A DNA stretch of 6,734 bases, taken from assembly GCA_900545905.1 (NCBI GenBank), contig URBA01000081.1, positions 1 through 6,734 of the forward strand. The letters are read 5' to 3'. Position 1 is the first letter of the stretch; the number at the start of each line of letters is the position of its first letter. The position numbers and the translations under genes were made by a program. The stretch is from an uncultured Collinsella sp. (GTDB taxonomy: Bacteria > Actinomycetota > Coriobacteriia > Coriobacteriales > Coriobacteriaceae). The notes under the pieces are model-generated. The model saw only the letters and a list, made by a program, of their open reading frames with translations. It was not told where the DNA came from and did no database searches. Of the stretch, positions 1 to 4,673 are shown piece after piece.

Positions 1-26
1 GGCTCGGAGATGTGTATAAGAGACAG
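1..26 (+). other. Residual Nextera/Tn5 sequencing adapter
   Basis: The first 26 bases match the 3' part of the Nextera read-2 transposase adapter. GGCTCGG at 1-7 is followed by the 19-bp Tn5 mosaic end AGATGTGTATAAGAGACAG at 8-26. This is library-preparation sequence rather than genome, so genomic sequence starts at 27. Any reading frame that runs through these bases is an artefact, and the gene entering from base 27 on the minus strand is cut by the contig end rather than broken in the organism. Confidence 0.97.
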
Positions 27-395
27 GATGTGGTGCTCAAAATCGTCGCGAAAGCCGCGAATGGCCGTGAGTGCCATGGCGCCGGCCTCGTAGCCGATGG
101 CGCAGTCGCTCGAAAGGTAGATGGTGCGGGCCGTGCGCTCAATCAGGTTGAGCGTGGACTCATCGGCGCGCCCTTCGAGCACATCGGCAAGCAGGTCGCT
201 CAGCGCGCTCAGGCCCACACGGCAGGGCGTGCACTTGCCGCAGCTCTGGGTGGAGCACAGGTTGACGAGCGCCGCCGTAAACTCGACGGGACACGGAGCG
301 AGCGAGCTCACCGCCAGACGACGTCCGAGCGCATCGTGCAGGTCGTCCATGACGGCCTGAGCGTGGCTGCGTTCCATTACATGCAGTCGAGCCAT
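27..395 (-). CDS. Short NuoF-like protein, 4Fe-4S binding region (partial; 3' end missing)
   Basis: The start is ATG at 395-393, preceded by a good ribosome binding site (AGAGGGG at 407-401, 5-nt spacing). 123 codons are visible and the frame is open to the adapter junction. Residues 51-59 read SCGKCTPCR, and a fourth cysteine follows at residue 98 in SSDCAIG. The C-x2-C-x2-C-x39-C pattern is the 4Fe-4S (N3-type) site of the NuoF/HoxF/HydB family, known from NADH dehydrogenases, electron-bifurcating hydrogenases and NAD-linked formate dehydrogenases. The following residues (IGYEAGAMALTAIRGFRDDFEHH) fit the end of that domain. The protein begins only about 50 residues before the first ligand cysteine, so it lacks the FMN/NADH-binding and SLBB domains that precede this region in full-length NuoF. 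It is therefore probably an electron-transfer subunit without its own NADH site. More domains may follow beyond the contig end. The family assignment is strong; the partner enzyme is unknown. Confidence 0.85.
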
Positions 396-416
396 AAGAT
401 CCCCTCTCACATGGCA

Positions 417-436
417 GCCCGGAGGCGAGGCCGGGC
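417..436 (-). promoter_or_regulatory. Leader hairpin just upstream of the NuoF-like gene's RBS
   Basis: Read on the minus strand, GCCCGG and CCGGGC form a perfect 6-bp GC stem around an 8-nt loop (CCTCGCCT). It ends about nine bases before the ribosome binding site of the NuoF-like gene. No U-run follows, so it is not a terminator. It could stabilise the leader or affect initiation, or it may be a chance structure in GC-rich DNA. Confidence 0.35.
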
Positions 437-582
437 GAAATTGCTACACGCACAACACTGACCTAAAAAGTTGTGAGGTCTCCATACGGTTCGGCAGGCG
501 GTATAAAATGTCACCCTCAGCGGTGAAATAGAACATTACCGCAGATAAATGCCATATTCGATAAACGCGTTACCCACAATGC

Positions 583-628
583 GGCACTTAGGGACGTTCC
601 TTTTCTGCCGGCACCCGGGGACGCTCCT
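583..628. repeat. Pair of 19-bp imperfect direct repeats (GGCACnnnGGGACGyTCCT)
   Basis: Copies at 583-601 and 610-628 lie 27 bp apart start to start and agree at 15 of 19 positions. The shared blocks are GGCAC, GGGACG and TCCT. The central decamer GGGACGTTCC is close to its own reverse complement. Short GGGACGTTCC-containing palindromic units resemble REP-type intergenic repeats, but I cannot confirm copy number from one window. They lie between the helicase terminator and the leader of the NuoF-like gene. Confidence 0.5.
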
Positions 629-680
629 CGCTCTGCTGCATTCCCGAGGCAATCAAATTTGGACTAGCGGTGGTTACGAT

Positions 681-717
681 AAACAAAAGGGCCCCGAGCA
701 TAGTCTGCTCGGGGCCC
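681..717 (-). terminator. Rho-independent terminator of the DEAD-box helicase gene
   Basis: On the minus strand a perfect 12-bp stem (GGGCCCCGAGCA at 717-706 pairing with TGCTCGGGGCCC at 700-689) encloses a 5-nt loop and is followed by TTTTGTTT at 688-681. It starts 33 bases after the helicase stop codon. The plus strand has no T-run after the hairpin, so it acts for the minus-strand gene. Confidence 0.93.
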
Positions 718-750
718 AAACTCGTCTCGCCTTACCGCGCGACGCGTATG

Positions 751-2952
751 TTACTTGCGCTTGCCGCCGCCGTCACCGGGGCGACGGGAGCTGCCGCCGC
801 GCTTGCCGCCACGGCTGTTGCCATAGCTGCCACGGTTATCGCGACCGCCGGCACGACCGCCACGGGAACCGGCCTGGTTGCCGCCGCGACCACCACGGTA
901 GCCGCCACGACGCTCCTCGCGGGTATCGTCGTAGTTGCGCCAGTCATCGCGACGGTCGCGACTGGCACGCGGGTCGCGACGATCGCGCGACTCGTTAGAG
1001 CGGCCAACGCCGCTGCGGCCACCATTGCCGCGGGCGCCTTCACGACGCTCAGTGCCGCGGCCACCGCGCTCACTACGGCCCTCGCCGCCGCGACGCTCAT
1101 CACGGCCACCGCGCTCGTCATCGCGGCCGGAACGGCGGCGGTTGCCCGCGCCGCGTTTGCCGCCACGCGAGCCACGACCCTCGTCCTCGCGCTCGACACG
1201 GCGACGACCGCCGCGATCCTCGTCCTCGCGGCGACGGCGATGTGCCTCGCCCTGGAACTGCTTGGCACGGCGCTCGGCACGGTTGCCGCGCGCAGGCTGC
1301 TCAGCGGCACCAGCACCGCCGCGCTCCTCGGCAGCCACCTCGCGGGCCACGCTCTCCACAGCCTCGTCCACGCGAGCCTGAACGCCCTCGCGCACGCGGG
1401 TCTTGCCGCCGCGCTTGGGACGGCTCGGACGCTCGCCGTCGCCGCGGCGCTCGTCGCGACCGCGGTTGGAACGACCGGCAACATCGCCGTAATCGTCGCC
1501 GTTGCGCTTGCCGTCGCGACGCGCCTGCTCAAGCTTCTTCTTGCTCTTGGACTTGCCGCGCTTAGTCTTCTTCTTCACCTTAAAGGCCGCAGGGTCGCGC
1601 TCGGGATCAACCGCAGGCGGGTTGGGACCCACATGCAGGTCGCCGGCTTCGTAAATATCGGCCGTCTTGTCCATGAGCTTCTCGATCTCGTAGAACTCAT
1701 CGACGTCCTGCTCGGTCACAAACGTGATGGCCCACCCCAGCTCGCCGGCGCGGCCCGTACGGCCAATGCGGTGGATATAGTCGGTCGGCTCGGCCGGCAC
1801 GTCAAAGTTCACGACGTAGCGCACGTCGCTAATGTCGATGCCGCGGGCAAGCACGTCGGTTGCCACCAGCACGTCGACGGTGCCGTCGCGGAAGGCCGAA
1901 AGGGCACGCTCGCGCTGGGCCTGGCTGCGGTTGCCGTGAATCGCGGCGGCCTTGATGCCCTTGCGCTCCAGACGACGGCAGCAGCTATCGGCACGGTGCT
2001 TGGTGCGCATAAAGACGATGGTGCGCTCCGGGCCCTCCTTTTTGAGGAACTCAGGCAGCAGGTTGTTCTTTGCCTCGATGGACACCGGGAACACAAACTG
2101 ATCGACGGTGTCGGCGGTCGACGTGGCCGGCGCGATCTCCACGCGGGCCGGGTCGCTCACCAGGTCGGTGATCTCGCCCACGGCCTCCTCGTCGAGGGTC
2201 GCCGAGAACAGCAACGTCTGGCGATCGGCCGGCGTCTCGCGCACAATGCGGCGGACGGCGGGCAAAAAGCCCATGTCGAGCATGCGATCGGCCTCGTCGA
2301 GCACCAGCACCTTGACCTCGTCCAGGTGGCAGGCACCCTGCTCAATCAGATCGACCAGACGGCCCGGCGTGGCGACCAGGATGTCGCAGCCGTACTTGAG
2401 GGCAGCAGTCTGCGGCTTGTAGCTCACGCCGCCCACGACGGTCACGGCGACATGGCCGGTGACGTCGGCGATCTTGCTCGCAACCTCGTCGATCTGCTGG
2501 GCAAGCTCGCGCGTGGGGGTGATGACGAGCATCACGGGGCCACGGCCGTTGCCCTCGGGCTTCTTGGCACCGCGACGGCGGTTGCGGCCGCCGCGCTCAC
2601 GCACGGGTTTGGGCGGAGCAATGTGCTCCAGATTGTTCATGGTCGGCAGCAAAAAGGCGGCCGTCTTGCCGGTGCCGGTCTGAGCGGCGGCAAGCAGGTC
2701 GCGGCCTTCGAGCACCACAGGGATCGAGCCGGCCTGCACGGGCGTCGGCACCGTGTAGCCCAGGTTCTCGATGGCACGGAGCATCTCGTCCGAAAGTCCC
2801 AGCTCGTCAAAGGCGGGCAGGCTCTCGGTAGCGGACTCGACGGCCTGGGCAGCATTGGCCTCATCGGCGGCATCGAAGGCAGCCTGGGTCATGGCCTCGC
2901 GGGCCTCGTCCAGAATCTCGGCGTCGGTGACGTCGGATACAGAATTACGCAT
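751..2952 (-). CDS. DEAD-box ATP-dependent RNA helicase with long Arg/Gly-rich tail
   Basis: A 733-residue cytoplasmic RNA helicase that would unwind or remodel RNA using ATP. In order, the core shows the Q motif (F48 to Q73, in PTPVQ), motif I AQTGTGKT (90-97), Ia PTRELA (146-151), Ib TPGR (195-198), II DEAD (219-222), III SAT (250-252), IV IVFMRTKHRAD, V ATDVLARGID (364-373) and VI HRIGRTGRAG (394-403). A basic insert rich in R, G and K (roughly 117-138) sits between motifs I and Ia. After a Lys-rich linker (about 459-475) the last 250 or so residues are low-complexity R/G/D/E with about 13 RGG triplets, a typical non-specific RNA-binding tail. This makes the protein far longer than a bare core of about 400-450 residues. 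I chose the ATG at 2952 because AAGGA lies 10 bases upstream; the in-frame ATG at 2988 has no such site. The family resembles RhlE/CsdA-type helicases, which act in ribosome assembly, cold adaptation and RNA decay, but I cannot assign an ortholog. It has its own terminator. Confidence 0.96.
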   Translation of the reverse strand: MRNSVSDVTDAEILDEAREAMTQAAFDAADEANAAQAVESATESLPAFDELGLSDEMLRAIENLGYTVPTPVQAGSIPVVLEGRDLLAAAQTGTGKTAAFLLPTMNNLEHIAPPKPVRERGGRNRRRGAKKPEGNGRGPVMLVITPTRELAQQIDEVASKIADVTGHVAVTVVGGVSYKPQTAALKYGCDILVATPGRLVDLIEQGACHLDEVKVLVLDEADRMLDMGFLPAVRRIVRETPADRQTLLFSATLDEEAVGEITDLVSDPARVEIAPATSTADTVDQFVFPVSIEAKNNLLPEFLKKEGPERTIVFMRTKHRADSCCRRLERKGIKAAAIHGNRSQAQRERALSAFRDGTVDVLVATDVLARGIDISDVRYVVNFDVPAEPTDYIHRIGRTGRAGELGWAITFVTEQDVDEFYEIEKLMDKTADIYEAGDLHVGPNPPAVDPERDPAAFKVKKKTKRGKSKSKKKLEQARRDGKRNGDDYGDVAGRSNRGRDERRGDGERPSRPKRGGKTRVREGVQARVDEAVESVAREVAAEERGGAGAAEQPARGNRAERRAKQFQGEAHRRRREDEDRGGRRRVEREDEGRGSRGGKRGAGNRRRSGRDDERGGRDERRGGEGRSERGGRGTERREGARGNGGRSGVGRSNESRDRRDPRASRDRRDDWRNYDDTREERRGGYRGGRGGNQAGSRGGRAGGRDNRGSYGNSRGGKRGGSSRRPGDGGGKRK

Positions 2953-3151
2953 ATGTTGTTGTTCCTTATCTGCACGCGCAATGGGCACGGCATGCGGCCG
3001 CGCGGGCGTGCTTGGTAGTGCGCTAATACATACAAAAACGGGTGCGCACAGAGAGGACGTTGCTCAGCACGCTGGCGATCGCTTTGGCAGCCCTATCACG
3101 CGCCGTCCAGACGCAGCAGCTCTAAGCGATGGAGCAGATTCGCCGCTGGTT

Positions 3152-3157
3152 AGTATA
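3152..3157 (-). promoter_or_regulatory. Candidate -10 box for the helicase gene
   Basis: Minus-strand TATACT (5 of 6 matches to TATAAT) lies in GGGTATACTAACC. No convincing -35 is present at 16-18 bp. If it is used, the helicase transcript would carry a leader of about 190 nt. Such long leaders are common for cold-responsive helicases, but that link is inference. Confidence 0.35.
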
Positions 3158-3223
3158 CCCGTGCATCGCATGCCCCCACGTAAACCACAGATGACGAGGC
3201 GGACGAGGCGGGCCCGGCTGATT

Positions 3224-3361
3224 GTCTCAATCTGTAACAGTTACGGGGCAAATCTTCCTCTACGTGTTACAGATCGAGACAAACGGTCGACACGGTTCAC
3301 AAACGTCTCAATCTGTAACAGTTACCGAGTAAAATCGGTCCTTATTGTTATAGATCAAGAC
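3224..3361. repeat. Array of four 16-bp arms in alternating orientation (two long inverted repeats)
   Basis: The arm GTCTCAATCTGTAACA occurs at 3224-3239 and again, identical, at 3305-3320; the identity continues through GTTAC. The reverse-orientation arms are TGTTACAGATCGAGAC at 3265-3280 and TGTTATAGATCAAGAC at 3346-3361. Intervals between arms are 25, 24 and 25 nt, and arm starts are 41, 40 and 41 bp apart. The first pair matches at 15 of 16 positions (17 of 18 when extended to TTGTCTC/GAGACAA), the second at 13 of 16. The two 25-nt loops agree at only about 12 of 25 positions, so arm sequence and spacing are kept while loops diverge. Copy 2 has an inner ACCGA/TCGGT hairpin. It could be an operator array, an intergenic palindromic repeat, or a structured RNA. 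It lies between the promoters of two divergent genes. Confidence 0.9.
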
Positions 3362-3404
3362 AGAGGGGGATTTCCGTCCAGTCCAAACCAAATCTCTCGG
3401 TCTT

Positions 3405-3433
3405 CCTGCAATTTCGAACATGTGGCCTATAAT
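3405..3433 (+). promoter_or_regulatory. Candidate sigma-70-type promoter of the FHA gene
   Basis: A perfect TATAAT at 3428-3433 is preceded at 16-17 bp by a weak -35 (CCTGCA/CTGCAA at 3405-3411). Transcription would start near 3440, giving a leader of about 100 nt before the GTG start. The weak -35 suggests an activator or low basal expression. The repeat array ends about 45 bp upstream of the -35. Confidence 0.6.
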
Positions 3434-3526
3434 GTTGCTTTGGTTACGCTACATATTGCGCAGCCATTTAATACGTCGCCCACCGGGGCCATTAATTCCT
3501 ATCGCCATATTGGCTAGGAAGCAATC

Positions 3527-3534
3527 AAAGGAGG
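3527..3534 (+). promoter_or_regulatory. Strong RBS that fixes a GTG start for the FHA gene
   Basis: AAAGGAGG lies five bases before GTG at 3540-3542. It decides in favour of this GTG over the in-frame ATG at 3420, which lies 120 bp upstream, overlaps the promoter and has no ribosome binding site. Confidence 0.9.
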
Positions 3535-3539
3535 TATCC

Positions 3540-4502
3540 GTGGCAGCAGAGACGCCTTGCTCGGTCCTCTATAACGATATTCGCTCGTTCGGCGGTCTTA
3601 AACATCTCGAGATCGCCCGAATGCTCATCAATGGAAACTCTTATCTCGGCAGTACCCTGCTCGAGAAATGCTCTTCCAACCGCTCGTATCTCACCCGTTA
3701 CATCGTCCATCGCGAGCCTGACCAGTGCGCGCCCGCAATCTACAGCGACTTTGCCGTCACCACGCTCAATCTTTCCGCGGCAATCTGCAGCAAGCTCGGC
3801 GGCGGCGAGTCCGCCTATCAGGCAATCGCCGAGCACTATCGCGGCCCGGCCGCCAACGAAATGATGTCGGCTCTCGCTAGCTACAAGTTGGACAGCCGCC
3901 TATATGCAAATGCCCTCAATCACATCGACAACTTTGACGGCAATGCCGTGCGCGAGAAGAGTACGCTTTACCTTATGCTCTTTGTGGCAACGGGGGCGCT
4001 CGCCGACCCCATCCAAGGCGTGGCCACCGTCGAGCGCTTTTGCGACAGCAAGACAGGCGGGCACTTTGGCACCACCGAAACTACCGTCGGACGTGGCTTT
4101 ATGAGCAGCCTGGAGCAGCCGCGCACTGTCGCCCCCAACCTCGGTCTGCTCAGAACCCATGCCGACAACTGCGCCGACATGCAAATCCATCCCCTCACAC
4201 GCGATCCGCGCGGCACGGTAATTGGGTCCTTGCCCAAAACTTCGCCCAGCATCACCGATGTAGGCGCTGATGCATCGCGCGAGCATCTCCGCATTTGGCT
4301 CGAAGGTGGACGCTGGTACGCCCAGGGCCTTGGGTCGACCAACGGCACAGTGCTCGAATCGGGCGCGGGCGACGGCGATATTGTGATTGAGCCGCCGCGC
4401 GACCAACGCGAGCCCGGCAAGATCTATCCCCCAGTGGAAATCGAAAACAGCGACAGGCTCCATCTGGGTCTCTACACGACATTCCTTGTCATTGTGGACT
4501 AG
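3540..4502 (+). CDS. FHA-domain protein with unrecognised N-terminal region
   Basis: 320 residues, GTG start, TAG stop. The C-terminal part (about 224-318) is a forkhead-associated domain, a phosphothreonine-peptide binding fold: SREH at 246-249 (S-R-x-H signature), GSTNGT at 265-270, and a closing strand pattern SDRLHLGLYTTFLVIV. The usual GR before the first loop is here IGS (228-230), so one arginine that normally contacts the ligand appears to be missing. Residues 1-220 match no family I recognise. They look mostly alpha-helical, have six scattered cysteines (7, 44, 63, 83, 168, 211), and have no signal peptide or membrane segment, so the protein is probably cytoplasmic. A Ser/Thr kinase gene follows on the same strand 171 bp downstream, so the likely role is reader or substrate of that kinase. 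Alternatively the domain binds an unphosphorylated partner. The FHA call is strong; the partner is inference. Confidence 0.88.
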   Translation: MAAETPCSVLYNDIRSFGGLKHLEIARMLINGNSYLGSTLLEKCSSNRSYLTRYIVHREPDQCAPAIYSDFAVTTLNLSAAICSKLGGGESAYQAIAEHYRGPAANEMMSALASYKLDSRLYANALNHIDNFDGNAVREKSTLYLMLFVATGALADPIQGVATVERFCDSKTGGHFGTTETTVGRGFMSSLEQPRTVAPNLGLLRTHADNCADMQIHPLTRDPRGTVIGSLPKTSPSITDVGADASREHLRIWLEGGRWYAQGLGSTNGTVLESGAGDGDIVIEPPRDQREPGKIYPPVEIENSDRLHLGLYTTFLVIVD

Positions 4503-4505
4503 CGC

Positions 4506-4548
4506 GGACGGCGATCGAAAGACGGTCGCCGTCCGTCTTTCGTCTTCT
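4506..4548 (+). terminator. Terminator after the FHA gene, with two overlapping hairpins
   Basis: Three bases after the stop codon, GGACGGCGATC (4506-4516) pairs with GGTCGCCGTCC (4524-4534): 11 bp with one G-U pair and a 7-nt loop. A pyrimidine-rich, T-containing tail GTCTTTCGTCTTCT follows. A second perfect 10-bp stem, CGAAAGACGG (4516-4525) with CCGTCTTTCG (4533-4542), overlaps the first, so the two cannot form together. The T-run is broken, so termination may be incomplete and some transcripts could continue into the kinase gene. Confidence 0.7.
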
Positions 4549-4580
4549 ACCTTCTGCGTCGTAAACGACAATACTCAGCG

Positions 4581-4641
4581 GTATACGTGGGCAGTGTGGC
4601 TATCATGGTACTTTACCGATATCCACACTGCCCACGTATAC
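4581..4641. repeat. 61-nt near-perfect palindrome upstream of the kinase gene
   Basis: GTATACGTGGGCAGTGTGG at 4581-4599 is the exact reverse complement of 4623-4641 (19 of 19). The 23-nt centre folds further: T4601/A4621, ATC/GAT, and GGTA/TACC around a CTT loop, with one mismatch and a 2-nt bulge. No T-run follows on either strand, so it is not a terminator. It ends 32 bases before the kinase ATG. A TATCAT hexamer (5 of 6 to TATAAT) at 4601-4606 lies in its centre, so the arms could be operator half-sites flanking a promoter. The trinucleotide GCG flanks both outer ends (4578-4580 and 4642-4644), which would also fit a tiny mobile element with a 3-bp duplication. Function is not known. Confidence 0.9.
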
Positions 4642-4673
4642 GCGCGGCAACCCATGCTAGACAAAGGAACGCC

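Larger units (their letters stand above)
396..750. other. Intergenic region between NuoF-like gene and helicase gene
   Basis: 355 bp without a convincing gene. From left to right (plus coordinates) it holds the ribosome binding site and a GC-rich hairpin of the NuoF-like gene, a weak inverted repeat GCGGT/ACCGC at 520-524 and 538-542, an AT-richer stretch around 541-580 with two GATAAA motifs, a pair of 19-bp imperfect repeats at 583-628, and the helicase terminator at 681-717. The promoter of the NuoF-like gene should lie here. The best minus-strand -10-like hexamer is TATACC near 500, but I see no good -35 for it, so I do not annotate a promoter. Confidence 0.6.
2953..3539. other. Divergent intergenic region between helicase and FHA gene
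   Basis: 587 bp between two divergently transcribed genes. It holds the helicase RBS (AAGGA near 2963-2967, minus strand), a possible minus-strand -10 at 3152-3157, a 9-bp tandem duplication of GACGAGGCG at 3193-3210, the alternating-arm repeat array at 3224-3361, a plus-strand promoter at 3405-3433 and the FHA-gene RBS. Long frames cross this region on the plus strand, but they are continuations of helicase antisense or lack a ribosome binding site, and I find no convincing gene. Confidence 0.7.

Noticed and set aside
689..717. Bidirectional terminator
   Set aside because: Only the minus strand has a T-run after the stem. The plus side continues AAACTCG.
549..998. Plus-strand 149-residue open frame near the helicase terminator
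   Set aside because: It runs through the repeat pair and the terminator hairpin into helicase antisense, with Arg/His-rich shadow composition and no RBS.
2953..2988. Upstream ATG at 2988 as helicase start
   Set aside because: In frame but without a Shine-Dalgarno sequence. The ATG at 2952 has AAGGA at a usable distance.
670..3018. 782-residue plus-strand open frame opposite the helicase
   Set aside because: It is an Ala/Thr/Leu-rich antisense shadow caused by GC-biased codons. It has no RBS and no family features, while the minus strand encodes a complete set of DEAD-box motifs.
3224..3361. The repeat array as a CRISPR array
   Set aside because: The 16-bp arms alternate in orientation and are shorter than CRISPR repeats. 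Only two direct-repeat units exist and no cas gene is visible.
2771..3517. 248-residue plus-strand open frame crossing the divergent intergenic region
   Set aside because: It begins as helicase antisense, then reads through the repeat array and the FHA promoter. Composition changes abruptly and there is no RBS.
3420..3539. Upstream ATG at 3420 as FHA-protein start
   Set aside because: It lies ahead of the TATAAT box and has no RBS. The GTG at 3540 has AAAGGAGG five bases away.
3900..4571. 223-residue minus-strand open frame opposite the FHA gene
   Set aside because: Antisense shadow. The plus strand carries the FHA signatures and a strong RBS.
4581..4641. The 61-nt palindrome as a transcription terminator
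   Set aside because: No T-run follows on either strand, and a better terminator for the FHA gene lies at 4506-4548.
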